The notes beneath the pieces are model-generated. The model searched no databases and had not been told where the DNA came from. It saw only the letters and a program-made list of their open reading frames with translations. A DNA stretch of 64,000 nt from contig CAWKGA010000009.1 of assembly GCA_963849095.1 (NCBI GenBank), positions 186,001 through 250,000 of the forward strand. Direction: 5' to 3'. How positions within the stretch are numbered: position 1 is the first letter of the stretch; every line of letters begins with the position of its first letter. Shown here piece after piece: positions 43,111-52,775 of the stretch. Position numbers and translations under genes: made by a program. The stretch comes from JASHUC01 sp963849095 (GTDB lineage Bacteria; Pseudomonadota; Gammaproteobacteria; Steroidobacterales; Steroidobacteraceae).

Positions 43111-44504
43111 ATTCTGCGGCGCAGCCAGTTGAGCAGGTCGATGCGCGTGATGAGCCCCAGGAACTCGCCGTCGCGCACGACGATCGCGACCATGCCCCGC
43201 TTGAAGACCTCCATCAGCTGCGGCAGCGGCGCATCGGGCGGTACGGTGACGAGGTGGCTCGACATGACCCGGCTCACCGGCTCATCGAAGCGCTCTGGGT
43301 GCTCGAACACCTCGAGCAGCGCGTCCTCCTCGTCCACGATGCCGACGATGCGGCCGTCGCGCATGACGGGCAATTGCGATACGTCGTAGAGCTTCATGCG
43401 GCCGTACGCCGCGAGCAGTGTCTCGCCGGCGGCCACCGTGATGTCGGCGCCCTCTGCGTGGCGGCGCGCGATGAGATCGCGCAGATCTCCGAAGCGCTCG
43501 CGCGAGAGGAACCCCTGGTCGAGCATCCAGTAGTCGTTGAAGACCTTCGAGAGATACTTGTTGCCGCTGTCGCAGACGAGACTCACGACGCGCCGCGGCG
43601 CGCTCTGTTCGCGGCAATACCGCAGCGCCGCGGCGAGCAGCGTGCCGGACGACGTGCCGCCGAGGATGCCTTCGCGCAGCAGGAGCTCGCGGCACGTCCG
43701 GAAGGACTCGGCGTCGCTCACGGTGAAGGCCTTGCGCACCCGCGAGAGATCGCAGACCGGCGGAACGTAATCGCCGCCGATGCCCTCGACGAGCCAGCTG
43801 CGGCCGGTCGCCTCTGTCTTGCCCGTGAGGACGCTGCCGGCAAGCGCGGAGCCCTGCGGATCGGCCAGCACGATCTCCACGTGGGGCGCCACCCGGGCGA
43901 AGAACCGCGAGAGTCCGGTGAGCGTGCCGCCCGTGCCGACGCCGCACACCACGGCATCCAGGCGGTGCTCCATCTGCTCCCAGATCTCGGGCGCGGTCGT
44001 CTCCTCGTGAGCTCGCGGGTTCGACTCGTTGCTGAACTGGCTCACGTAGAAGGCATTCGGCGTCTCGCGCGCGAGGCGGGCGGCGCGGTCCTGATAGTAG
44101 TCGGGATGGCCCTTCGGCACGTCCGACCGCGTCATGATGACCTCGGCGCCCATGGCTTTGAGGTGGAAGATCTTCTCCCGGCTCATCTTGTCCGGAATCA
44201 CGAGCTGCAGCCGATAGCCCTTGCGCGCCGCGACCAGCGCGAGGCCGAGCCCGGTGTTTCCCGCGGTCGCCTCGACCAGCGTCGCGCCGGGCTTCAGCCG
44301 TCCCTCGCGCTCCGCCGCCTCGATCATGTACAGGCCGACGCGATCCTTGATCGAGCCGCCTGGATTCTGGTTCTCCAGCTTCAAGTAGAGCTCGCAGGGT
44401 CCGGTGTCGAAGCCCCGGGCCGCCACGAGCGGCGTATGGCCGATCGTCTCGAGCACGTTGCGCTGCACCGGCAGGGAGCTCATGTCCGCGACTCCGTCGG
44501 CCAT
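43107..44504 (-). CDS. cystathionine beta-synthase with two CBS domains
   Basis: The protein is 465 aa. The PLP-binding lysine is in NPGGSIKDR, with EATAGNTGLGLALVA, a VGTGGTLTG phosphate loop and CDSGNKYLSKVFND. Two CBS domains (about residues 345-465) end the protein (LYDVSQLPVMRDGRIVGIVD, MEVFKRGMVAIVVRDGEFLG). It joins homocysteine and serine. An alternative start is Met8. It is the first gene of a two-gene leftward unit with the PLP lyase/synthase (4-bp overlap), divergent from the uvrA-like gene. Confidence 0.92.
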   Translation of the reverse strand: MADGVADMSSLPVQRNVLETIGHTPLVAARGFDTGPCELYLKLENQNPGGSIKDRVGLYMIEAAEREGRLKPGATLVEATAGNTGLGLALVAARKGYRLQLVIPDKMSREKIFHLKAMGAEVIMTRSDVPKGHPDYYQDRAARLARETPNAFYVSQFSNESNPRAHEETTAPEIWEQMEHRLDAVVCGVGTGGTLTGLSRFFARVAPHVEIVLADPQGSALAGSVLTGKTEATGRSWLVEGIGGDYVPPVCDLSRVRKAFTVSDAESFRTCRELLLREGILGGTSSGTLLAAALRYCREQSAPRRVVSLVCDSGNKYLSKVFNDYWMLDQGFLSRERFGDLRDLIARRHAEGADITVAAGETLLAAYGRMKLYDVSQLPVMRDGRIVGIVDEEDALLEVFEHPERFDEPVSRVMSSHLVTVPPDAPLPQLMEVFKRGMVAIVVRDGEFLGLITRIDLLNWLRRRM

Positions 44505-44566
44505 CCAGGGTCCTTGGTCTCATGATACTGGACGTCATGTTTCACCGCGCGCTCGCCCCGGTGACT

Positions 44567-44572
44567 TATAAT
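44567..44572 (+). promoter_or_regulatory. candidate -10 box of the uvrA-like gene
   Basis: TATAAT lies 58 bases before the ATG at 44630 in an otherwise GC-rich divergent intergenic region. No good -35 is seen at 16-18 bp spacing. No CTGT-N8-ACAG type LexA box was found by eye. Confidence 0.35.
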
Positions 44573-44629
44573 TGTGTGTTCGATGGACGGCGCAGCGGCC
44601 GTCCCCAGTCCGCCACCACCGGTACCTGA

Positions 44630-47600
44630 ATGTCCGACGTCATCCGCGTGCACGGCGCACGCCAGAACAATCTCAAGAATCTCACGCTCGCGATTCCGCT
44701 GAACGAGCTGGTCGTCGTCACGGGCGTGTCCGGATCCGGCAAATCCTCGCTGGTGTTCGACACGCTTTATGCCGAGGGCCAGCGGCGCTACGTGGAGACG
44801 TTCTCCCCGTACGCGCGGCAGTTCCTCGATCGCATGGACAAGCCCCAGGTCGACTCGATCTCCGGCATCCCCCCCGCCATCGCCATCGATCAGACCAACC
44901 CGGTGCGCACGTCCCGCTCGACAGTGGGCACGATGACGGAGCTCAACGATCATCTGAAGCTGCTCTTTGCGCGCGGGGGCACGCTGCACTGCCAGTGCTG
45001 CGGGCGGCCCGTCAGGCGCGACACGCCGGAGAGCATCTACGCCGACCTGTCGACTCGGGCCCAAGCATCCGGCGACCCGCGGCTCCTGCTCTGCTTCCCG
45101 GTTCCCGTTCCAAGGAGCTTCGAGGAGAGCGAGGTCCGCGCGCTGCTCGAGAAGCAGGGCTACACCCGGATTCTCGAACCCGAGGGAGCTGGCGTGGAGA
45201 GGACGGCGCCCGCGGTCCGGGGAGCGCCGACACCGGCCACGCCGGCCGGAGCGGCGGCCGCGGGGCCGGCGCGTCGTCGCGCCAAAGCGCCAGGGGAGCG
45301 AGCCGCTGCCCGGCGGGGCCGACGCACCGAGGCCCGGGACGCGCCGGTCAAGGTCCTCGAGGTGGTTCAGGATCGCTTCCGCGCGGCGAGCGCCGAGCGC
45401 GGCCGCGTCCTCGAGTCGCTCGAAGCCGCGCTGCGCGTGGGACGGGGCCGCGTCAACTTACGCAACGTCGACGACGCGGATCCGCCGCACACCCTCGCGG
45501 TGTGGCGCTACTCGAGCGATCTGCACTGCGCGGAATGCGACCTCTCCTACCGCGAGCCGAGCCCGAGCCTGTTCTCGTTCAACTCGCCCGTCGGCGCGTG
45601 CGAGACCTGCCGCGGCTTCGGCCGCACGATCGGCATCGACTACGGGCTCGTGGTCCCCGATGAGAGCAAGTCCTTGAGAGAGGGCGCGGTGAGGCCGTGG
45701 CAGACCGAGTCGTACTCGGAATGTCAGGACGACCTGGAGAAGTTTGCGAAGAAGCGCGGCATCCCGCTCGATCGGCCTTGGCGGGAGCTCTCGGCGGAGC
45801 AGCGCGCCTGGGTGATCGAAGGCGAGGGTCGCTGGGAGGATGGAGTCTGGTACGGCGCCAAGCGGTTCTTCGCCTGGCTCGAGACCAAGGCATACAAGAT
45901 GCACGTGCGAGTGCTGCTGTCGCGCTATCGCGCGTACACGCCCTGCGATGCGTGCCACGGCGCACGCCTGAAGACCGACGCGCTGCTCTGGCGGGTCGGC
46001 AGCCGCGAGCTCGCGGACCGGGCTCTCGACGGCGCCAGGCGCTTCCGTCCTGCCGGCGTCAAGTGGACCGACGAGACGCTCGATGCCCTGCCGGGACTGT
46101 GCCTGCATGATTTGATGCTGCTGCCGATCGAGCGCACCTGCGAGTTCTTCCGCAAGCTGACGCTGCCGCGGCCGCTCGACGAGGCGGCCGATCTCCTGCT
46201 CCGCGAGATCGTGAGCCGCGCCGGCTACTTGGTTGACGTGGGCCTCGGCTACCTCACCTTCGACCGCCAGTCTCGCACCCTGTCGGGAGGCGAGGTCCAG
46301 CGCATCAATCTCACGACGGCGCTCGGCACCTCGCTCGTCAATACCCTGTTCGTGCTCGACGAGCCCTCGATCGGCCTGCATCCCCGCGACATGCAGCGCG
46401 TCATCACCGTGATGAAGCGGCTGCGCGATGCCGGTAATTCGCTGCTCGTCGTGGAGCACGATCCGCAGATCATGCTCGAGGCCGACCGCATCCTCGACAT
46501 GGGTCCGGGCGCGGGAGAGCGCGGGGGGGAGATCGTCTTCTCCGGCACACCGGAGGCGATCCGCGGCTGCGCGCGGTCCTTGACCGGCGATTACCTGAGC
46601 GGCCGCAAGTCGGTGGACCTGCCCTCCCCGACCGGTTCGTCCGGAAGCGGAGAGCGCGGCGCGAGGCCCGCTCGGAGCGCGCCAGCGGCCAACGAGGGCG
46701 TCACCGCCGAGGCCCGCGCGAACCGCTGGCTCGAGATCCGCGGCGTCCGGGAGCACAACCTCAAGGGCCTCGACGTGCGCATCCCGCTCAAGCGCTTGGT
46801 GTGCGTCACCGGCGTCTCGGGCTCCGGAAAGTCCACGCTCGTCGAAGATGTGCTCCATCCCGCGCTGCTCAAGTATCTGGGCCGCCCGACCGAGGCGCCC
46901 GGAGAGTTCACGGCGCTGCGCGGCGCCGATCTCATCGACGACGTGGTGCTCGTGGACCAGAAGCCCATCGGCCGAACGACCCGGTCCAATCCGGCGAGCT
47001 ACGTCGGCGCATTCGACATCGTCCGCGAGCTCTACGCCTCCGAACCCGCCTCGCAGGAGCGCCGGTACACGGCCGGAACGTTCAGCTTCAACTCCGGCAA
47101 CGGCCGCTGCCCGACCTGCAGCGGCAACGGCTTCGAGCATGTGGAGATGCAGTTCCTGTCGGACGTGTACCTGCGCTGCCCCGACTGCGACGGGCGCCGC
47201 TACCGCAGCGAGGTGCTCGAGGTGAAGCGCGAGGGCGCCGACGGCCGCCGCGCAAGCATCGCCGACGTGCTTGAATTGACGGTGACCGAGGCGCTCGCGT
47301 TCTTCGCGGATTCGAAGGAGCTCGCCGCGCGCCTGCGGCCGCTCGCGGACGTGGGGCTGGAATACGTGCGGCTCGGGCAACCCGTGCCGACGCTCTCCGG
47401 AGGCGAGGCGCAGCGCCTGAAGCTCGCCGGACATCTCGCGGCCGCCGCCGCCAGTTCCGCGGCCACCTCCCACCGCGGCAAGCTGTTCCTGTTCGACGAG
47501 CCGACGACGGGTCTGCATTTCGATGATGTCGCCAAGCTGCTCCGCGCCTTCCGCAAGCTCCTCGTCGCGGGCCACTCACTGCTCGTCATCGAGCACAACC

Positions 47601-50506
47601 TCGACGTGATCCGCTCGTCCGACTGGATCATCGACCTCGGCCCCGAAGGCGGGGACCGCGGCGGCGAGATCGTGTGCACCGGCACGCCCGCAGAGGTGAG
47701 CGCTCACCCGGCCTCGCACACCGGCAAGGCTCTCGCGGCGTACCAACATACGCTCGGCGGCGAGGCCGCGAGCGCCCGGGCGCTCGGCCGGCTCGCCGCG
47801 GCCGCGGTCGCCGAGCCGCGCGCCGAGTATCGGCCCGGCGACGGCAGCGCCCGCGACGCCGTCGTCATCCACAACGCGCGCGAGCACAACCTCAAGAGCA
47901 TCGACGTGCAGATCCCGCGCAACTGCTTCACCGTCGTCACCGGCGTGTCGGGCTCCGGAAAGTCGACGCTGGCGTTCGACATCCTGTTCAATGAAGGGCA
48001 GCGCCGCTATCTCGAGTCGCTCAACGCGTACGCCCGCCAGTTCGTACAGCCTGCGGCGCGCCCCGACGTGGATGCGATCTTCGGCATTCCTCCGACGGTC
48101 GCGATCGAGCAGCGCACCAGCCGGGGCGGGCGCAAGAGCACCGTGGCGACCCTCACGGAGATCTATCACTTCCTGCGCGTGCTCTACGTCAAGCTCGGCG
48201 TGCAATACTGCCCCGACTGCGAGACGCGCATCGAGCCGCAGAGCCTCGGCTCCATCGCGGCGCGGCTGCTCAAGGACTTTCGCGGCCGGCGCGTCACGCT
48301 GCTCGCGCCTCTCGTCGTCGCTCGCAAGGGCTTCTACACGGACCTCGCGAAGTGGGCGGCCAAGAAGGGCTACAAGGAGCTGCGCGTCGACGGGACGCTC
48401 CTGCCGACCGCGCGCTGGCCGCGGCTCAACCGGTTCAAGGAGCACACGATCGAGCTGCCCGTCGGCACGCTCGAGGTGAGCGCAAGGAATGACGGCGCCC
48501 TGCACGAGGCGCTCGCACGCGCGCTCGACTACGGCAAGGGCCTGCTCAGCGCTCTACCGGCCGACGGAGTCGGCCGCGCGGTCATGTTCTCGACCAAGCG
48601 CGCCTGCCCCTCCTGCGGGCGCAGCTTCGCCGAGCTCGACCCGCGCCTGTTCTCCTTCAACTCCAAGCACGGGTGGTGCGAGAGCTGCTATGGCACCGGA
48701 CTTGAGATGGCCGGCTTCTCCGAGGAGCAAACCGGCGAGGAGATCTGGTGGAACGAATGGTACGACCGCGAGCCGGGTCCCTGCAGCGCATGCGGCGGGC
48801 AGCGCTTGAATCCGGTCGCGCTCCATGTCCGCTTCCGCGACCGCTCCATCGCGGAGCTCGCCTCGCTCTCGGTCGCCGGCTCGGCCGAGGTCCTCGGGAA
48901 GCTGAAGCTCGACCCCCGCGAGCGGGAGATCGCGCGCGATCTGCTTGCGGAGATCCGCGGGCGGCTCCAGTTCCTGGCGCGCGTGGGCCTCGGGTATCTG
49001 ACGCTCGATCGCGCGGCGCCGACGCTCTCGGGCGGCGAGGCGCAGCGCATCCGGCTCGCCGCGCAGCTCGGCTCGAACCTTCAGGGAGTCTGCTACGTGC
49101 TCGATGAGCCAACGATCGGCCTGCATCCGCGCGACAACCGGGTGCTCCTCGATGCCCTCGCCGAGCTGACTTCTCACCGCAACACCCTCGTCGTGGTCGA
49201 GCATGACGAGGAGACCATCCGCCGTGCCGATCACGTGATCGACCTGGGGCCCGGGGCCGGGGCCGGCGGCGGCGAAGTCGTCGGATTCGGTACGGTCGAC
49301 GACCTCATCAAGAATCCCCGCTCGACGACGGGTCGGTATCTGCGCTCTCCGTTGCAGCATCCTTCGCAGCCGCACCGGGACACCACTCCGGGCACGCCCA
49401 GTCTGGAGCTCCAAAAAGTGCAGCTGCACAACATCCACGGCATCGACATCCGCATTCCGCTCGGCCGACTGATCGTCATCACGGGTGTCTCGGGCTCCGG
49501 CAAGTCCACCGTTGCGCGCGACGTCCTGTACGCGAATCTGCGCCGGATCCTCGCAGCGGACGCGGCGAGAGGCTCGCGCCGCGGCGGCAAACGGAACGGC
49601 GGGCGCGCGGAGCTCGTCGGCTGCCGCGCGGTACTCGGGATGGAGCGAGTCGACCGGGTTCTGGAAGTGGATCAGACGCCGATCGGCAAGACGCCCCGCT
49701 CGTGTCCGGCGACTTACGTCGGATTCTGGGACGACATCCGGGCGATATACGCTGGCACGACGGAAGCGCGCATCCGCGGATACACCGCGAGCCGGTTCTC
49801 CTTCAACACGGCCGGCGGCCGCTGCGATGCGTGCGAGGGCCAGGGCGTCAAGACGATCGAGATGAGCTTCCTGCCCGACGTGAAGGTCCTCTGCGACGTG
49901 TGCGGCGGGCGGCGCTTCAACGCGGAGACCCTCTCGGTCCTCTGGCGGGAGAAGAGCATCGGCGATGTGCTCGCCCTCAGCGTCGACGACGCCGTCGAGC
50001 TCTTCCAGGCGCACTCGCGAGTGCACCACGCCCTGAAGCTGCTGCAGGACGTGGGGCTCGGCTATCTGACGCTCGGCCAGCAGAGCCCGACGCTGTCGGG
50101 GGGCGAGGCGCAACGCATCAAGCTCGTGACGGAGCTCGCGAAGGTGCGCAACGGGGGCCGCATGGGTCCCCGGCAGCAACCGAAACACACGCTGTACGTG
50201 CTCGACGAGCCGACGGTCGGCCTGCACATGGCCGACGTCGAGAAGCTCATCGCGGTGTTGCATCGATTGATCGATGCCGGCAACACGGCGGTGGTGGTCG
50301 AGCACAATCTCGATGTGATGGCGGAGGCGGACTGGATCATCGACATGGGGCCCGAGGCCGGAGAGGGCGGCGGGCGCATCGTCGCCGAGGGCGCCCCGGC
50401 GCGGGTTGCCGCGAGGAAGGCCCGGTCCCACACGGGCCTGGTGCTGGACGAGTTCCTCCGCGAGCGCTCGACCCCCGAGGCTCCGGCGCGCGCGCGGAAA
50501 GCGTAG
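44630..50506 (+). CDS. tandem UvrA-like protein with four ABC-ATPase domains (1958 aa)
   Basis: The protein is about twice the length of ordinary UvrA (about 940 aa). Four Walker A boxes GVSGSGKS lie near residues 35, 727, 1107 and 1620. Each is matched by an LSGGE signature (LSGGEVQRINL, LSGGEAQRLKL, LSGGEAQRIRL, LSGGEAQRIKL), and there are several CxxC zinc modules (CETCRGFG, CPTCSGNG, CDACEGQG). This looks like two UvrA units fused end to end. The first unit has an Ala/Arg-rich insert (about residues 185-240). UvrA finds DNA damage with UvrB. Whether the fused form replaces canonical UvrA or does another job is unknown. Start follows ACCTGA with no strong Shine-Dalgarno. Confidence 0.9.
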   Translation: MSDVIRVHGARQNNLKNLTLAIPLNELVVVTGVSGSGKSSLVFDTLYAEGQRRYVETFSPYARQFLDRMDKPQVDSISGIPPAIAIDQTNPVRTSRSTVGTMTELNDHLKLLFARGGTLHCQCCGRPVRRDTPESIYADLSTRAQASGDPRLLLCFPVPVPRSFEESEVRALLEKQGYTRILEPEGAGVERTAPAVRGAPTPATPAGAAAAGPARRRAKAPGERAAARRGRRTEARDAPVKVLEVVQDRFRAASAERGRVLESLEAALRVGRGRVNLRNVDDADPPHTLAVWRYSSDLHCAECDLSYREPSPSLFSFNSPVGACETCRGFGRTIGIDYGLVVPDESKSLREGAVRPWQTESYSECQDDLEKFAKKRGIPLDRPWRELSAEQRAWVIEGEGRWEDGVWYGAKRFFAWLETKAYKMHVRVLLSRYRAYTPCDACHGARLKTDALLWRVGSRELADRALDGARRFRPAGVKWTDETLDALPGLCLHDLMLLPIERTCEFFRKLTLPRPLDEAADLLLREIVSRAGYLVDVGLGYLTFDRQSRTLSGGEVQRINLTTALGTSLVNTLFVLDEPSIGLHPRDMQRVITVMKRLRDAGNSLLVVEHDPQIMLEADRILDMGPGAGERGGEIVFSGTPEAIRGCARSLTGDYLSGRKSVDLPSPTGSSGSGERGARPARSAPAANEGVTAEARANRWLEIRGVREHNLKGLDVRIPLKRLVCVTGVSGSGKSTLVEDVLHPALLKYLGRPTEAPGEFTALRGADLIDDVVLVDQKPIGRTTRSNPASYVGAFDIVRELYASEPASQERRYTAGTFSFNSGNGRCPTCSGNGFEHVEMQFLSDVYLRCPDCDGRRYRSEVLEVKREGADGRRASIADVLELTVTEALAFFADSKELAARLRPLADVGLEYVRLGQPVPTLSGGEAQRLKLAGHLAAAAASSAATSHRGKLFLFDEPTTGLHFDDVAKLLRAFRKLLVAGHSLLVIEHNLDVIRSSDWIIDLGPEGGDRGGEIVCTGTPAEVSAHPASHTGKALAAYQHTLGGEAASARALGRLAAAAVAEPRAEYRPGDGSARDAVVIHNAREHNLKSIDVQIPRNCFTVVTGVSGSGKSTLAFDILFNEGQRRYLESLNAYARQFVQPAARPDVDAIFGIPPTVAIEQRTSRGGRKSTVATLTEIYHFLRVLYVKLGVQYCPDCETRIEPQSLGSIAARLLKDFRGRRVTLLAPLVVARKGFYTDLAKWAAKKGYKELRVDGTLLPTARWPRLNRFKEHTIELPVGTLEVSARNDGALHEALARALDYGKGLLSALPADGVGRAVMFSTKRACPSCGRSFAELDPRLFSFNSKHGWCESCYGTGLEMAGFSEEQTGEEIWWNEWYDREPGPCSACGGQRLNPVALHVRFRDRSIAELASLSVAGSAEVLGKLKLDPREREIARDLLAEIRGRLQFLARVGLGYLTLDRAAPTLSGGEAQRIRLAAQLGSNLQGVCYVLDEPTIGLHPRDNRVLLDALAELTSHRNTLVVVEHDEETIRRADHVIDLGPGAGAGGGEVVGFGTVDDLIKNPRSTTGRYLRSPLQHPSQPHRDTTPGTPSLELQKVQLHNIHGIDIRIPLGRLIVITGVSGSGKSTVARDVLYANLRRILAADAARGSRRGGKRNGGRAELVGCRAVLGMERVDRVLEVDQTPIGKTPRSCPATYVGFWDDIRAIYAGTTEARIRGYTASRFSFNTAGGRCDACEGQGVKTIEMSFLPDVKVLCDVCGGRRFNAETLSVLWREKSIGDVLALSVDDAVELFQAHSRVHHALKLLQDVGLGYLTLGQQSPTLSGGEAQRIKLVTELAKVRNGGRMGPRQQPKHTLYVLDEPTVGLHMADVEKLIAVLHRLIDAGNTAVVVEHNLDVMAEADWIIDMGPEAGEGGGRIVAEGAPARVAARKARSHTGLVLDEFLRERSTPEAPARARKA

Positions 50507-50516
50507 AGTTCGCTCC

Positions 50517-50819
50517 ATGGCGCACGATCTCGTCTGCTGGAAGTGCGGCGCCTCGCTCGCCGTCCTGACGCTGCCGCTGCGCCGGCTCGAGGAATGTCCC
50601 CGGTGCCACGCCGAGCTGCACGTGTGCCGCCTGTGCCTGGATTACGACACACGAGTCGCCAAGCATTGCCGGGAACCGATCGCCGAGGAGGTGCACGACA
50701 AGGTGCACGCCAACTTCTGCGACTACTTCAAGCCCCGGCCGGCCGCCTATGTCCCGCCGAACACCGCGGAGGTGGACAAGGCACGTTCGGAGCTCGACAA
50801 GCTCTTCGGAAAGAAGTAG
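50517..50819 (+). CDS. small zinc-ribbon-like protein, 100 aa
   Basis: Two pairs of zinc-ligand candidates are present, CWKCG and CPRCHAELHVCRLC, followed by an Asp/Lys-rich helix ending KLFGKK. It begins 10 bp after the uvrA-like stop on the same strand, so it is probably cotranscribed. Function is unknown. The internal ATG at 50517 is chosen over upstream frames because the Cys motifs follow it directly. Confidence 0.8.
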   Translation: MAHDLVCWKCGASLAVLTLPLRRLEECPRCHAELHVCRLCLDYDTRVAKHCREPIAEEVHDKVHANFCDYFKPRPAAYVPPNTAEVDKARSELDKLFGKK

Positions 50820-50833
50820 GCGGACGATCCGCC
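50819..50833. terminator. possible bidirectional hairpin terminator
   Basis: GGCGGA-CGA-TCCGCC is a perfect 6-bp stem lying between two convergent genes, but no run of T follows it. The hairpin and its position support a terminator only weakly. Confidence 0.3.
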
Positions 50834-50849
50834 GCCGAGCGCCGCGGCT

Positions 50850-52595
50850 TTAGCGTGCCCTGCGCGAGCGCTCGGCGAGTCGGTCCAGCAGCTTCGTGAA
50901 CGGCGAGTTCTTACGCTCCGGAACCTTGAGCGGCGCCGTGCCCTTCCGGCTCGTCTCCGCGACGCGCCCGTCGTCGATCTCGAGCTGATCGGCGCCGAGA
51001 ATCTCGAGCGTCTCCTCGAGCGTCTGCGGGGAGCGCTTCTCTCTCGCGCGCACACGCCCGGCAGGACTCTTCACGGCGCGCTTGGTAGCCGGAGCGGCGG
51101 CGCGCGGTTTTGCCGCGGGCGCCTTCTGCTCGGGGGCGGGCGGTGCTTTCGGCCCGTCGTCGAGGAGCTTGAACTCCGAGGTCGGCTCCGGCGGCAGCCG
51201 GTCGCGAACCGGCGACCGCGCGGCAGCGGGCTTCGGTGCGTCGCCCGGGCCCGCGCCTGGGCTCCCCGCGCGGGTGCCCCAGCCGTTATCGCCCGCGCTG
51301 CTACGCTCCTGCGGACTCACCGGCACGACGGCGACCGAGTTGAACTCGGACCGGACGTAGTAGGCGACCTGCTTCGCGGAGATCGCGTCGCTGAAGAATC
51401 CGAGCCGCAGGCCGTACCAGCGCCGGCCCTGGCGACTGCCCTCGACCGTGTACAGCGTGTACGCGCCGAAGATCGCGAGCGGCGGCACCTTCGTCACGTC
51501 GATCGTCTGCACGGACCATTGCAGCTGCACGGCGAACGACACCGGCGCGTTGGACACCACCGCTTCCTTCAGCGCGCGGCGAGTGCTCGTGTCGTCGGGC
51601 TTGAGCAGGGAGATGGTGCTGTCCACCGCCGCGGGCTTGCCGGAAGTGTGGCGTGCCTCGAGCATGCTCAGCACCTGCGTGTCGGAGAGACTGCTGCGCT
51701 CGGACTGCGGCTGCTCGGCGCGCGGAGCGGATGCGGGCATCTCCCGGGTGGCTTCCGCTTCGTCGAGAGAAGCGAGGACCTCGCCCACGTTCGAGAGCCG
51801 TGCCGTCGAGCTGGCATCGGACTTGGCGGCAGCCGGCCCGGCGGGCACCGGCTTGGCCGGCACCGGCTTGGCGGGCGCGGCGCTGATGGGCGCTGGCCTG
51901 GCGGCGGCACCGGACTTGGCGGCAGCGGGCGCGGGAGTGGGCGCGCGGGCGGCGCTCGATCCGGCCGCGGCGGCTTTGGAGGCGCTGCGCGGAGCGCCCG
52001 GGGCTGCTGCCGCAGAAGCGAGGGGCTTGGGCGCGGGCTGCGAAGAGGTTGGCTGCGCGGCGGGAGCCGGTCGCGCGGCGGGCGTCGGTGCGGCGGCCAC
52101 GGCGGGCTTGGCCTCGGGAGGCGCAGGCGCGGGCGCAACGAAGATCGGCGCCTCGACCAGCTCGAGCACGTTCGGATCGGGCGTCGCAGGTGAGGCCGCG
52201 GGAGCTGGCTGCAGCACAGGTATGGCGCGCTGCGCCGGCAGGTCCTGCCGGGATGCAACGGCGTCCGGCCGCTCCAGCGCGCGCAACCGCTTGCCCGGCG
52301 CGTCTCCGGCCCATGCCCCTGGATAGAATTCCCTGACGACGGCGACCCACTCCTCCGCCTCTTCCAGCGTCTCGAAATAGCCCATGTGCAGGCGGAAGCG
52401 TTCCCTGCCGTCCTCCAGCCGCCGGCTCACGAAGAAGGAGAATCGCTTGAGCTCCGGATCCTGCGGCTGAGACAGCGCCATGGGTGTCGTCGAGGAGCAG
52501 AGATTGACGACGAAGGGGCCGGTCGGCTCGGCGCGAGCCGCGGCGTCGGCGCGAGGTCTGCCGACAGAGACCGGCTGTGCATACGGTGGTGTCAT
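50850..52595 (-). CDS. Ala/Pro-rich envelope protein with SPOR-like ends
   Basis: The 581-aa form starts at MTPPYAQPVSVGRP, with GGGGAAG six bases upstream; the frame further upstream runs into the riboswitch and is rejected. The first domain (FVVNLCSSTTPMALSQPQDP, then FRLHMGYFETLEEAEEWVAV) and a later one (SFAVQLQWSVQTIDVT, YGLRLGFFSDAISAKQVAYY) have the beta-alpha-beta pattern of SPOR-like modules. About 200 residues of Ala/Pro linker separate them. SPOR domains bind denuded peptidoglycan, so a cell-envelope or septal role is plausible. There is no signal peptide, so export is unproven. It is likely controlled by the upstream c-di-GMP riboswitch. Confidence 0.75.
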   Translation of the reverse strand: MTPPYAQPVSVGRPRADAAARAEPTGPFVVNLCSSTTPMALSQPQDPELKRFSFFVSRRLEDGRERFRLHMGYFETLEEAEEWVAVVREFYPGAWAGDAPGKRLRALERPDAVASRQDLPAQRAIPVLQPAPAASPATPDPNVLELVEAPIFVAPAPAPPEAKPAVAAAPTPAARPAPAAQPTSSQPAPKPLASAAAAPGAPRSASKAAAAGSSAARAPTPAPAAAKSGAAARPAPISAAPAKPVPAKPVPAGPAAAKSDASSTARLSNVGEVLASLDEAEATREMPASAPRAEQPQSERSSLSDTQVLSMLEARHTSGKPAAVDSTISLLKPDDTSTRRALKEAVVSNAPVSFAVQLQWSVQTIDVTKVPPLAIFGAYTLYTVEGSRQGRRWYGLRLGFFSDAISAKQVAYYVRSEFNSVAVVPVSPQERSSAGDNGWGTRAGSPGAGPGDAPKPAAARSPVRDRLPPEPTSEFKLLDDGPKAPPAPEQKAPAAKPRAAAPATKRAVKSPAGRVRAREKRSPQTLEETLEILGADQLEIDDGRVAETSRKGTAPLKVPERKNSPFTKLLDRLAERSRRAR

Positions 52596-52689
52596 ACGTC
52601 TTCCCCGGAACCATCCATCGAACCGCCGCTCCTGAAGGAGTCGCCGATAGGCCGGAAGGAGAAGACCCCGTGCGCGCAATGTGCGCTTC

Positions 52690-52775
52690 GCCGGTGGCAA
52701 CCCCGCCGTCATAGGAGCTCGTCCTTTAGACCGGTGGCTTTGCGTCCCCGCCTTTCGACGGGTTTGCCCTGAACA
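52690..52775 (-). promoter_or_regulatory. cyclic di-GMP-I (GEMM) riboswitch
   Basis: On the minus strand, AGGGCAAACC, then GAAA, then GGGACGCAAAGCC, a CTAAAGG turn and TATGACGGCGGGGTTGCC occur in order. These match the GEMM-I aptamer: paired P1, the GCAAAGCC internal loop and the tetraloop-receptor-like GAAA. The 5' end is about 180 bases before the ATG of the SPOR-like gene on the same strand. Upstream of the aptamer on that strand is a GGDEF-EAL gene that makes or breaks c-di-GMP. Several stems (for example CTCCTTCAGGAG) follow as possible expression platforms. ON/OFF direction is not evident. Confidence 0.88.

Noticed and set aside
44505..44629. LexA-controlled promoter for the uvrA-like gene
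   Set aside because: No CTG-type palindrome of the known gammaproteobacterial box is visible, so SOS control is not claimed.
45458..50518. Very long antisense frames opposite the UvrA-like gene
   Set aside because: These follow from GC-rich codon bias of the sense gene; the sense strand has full ATPase motifs and the antisense frames have none.
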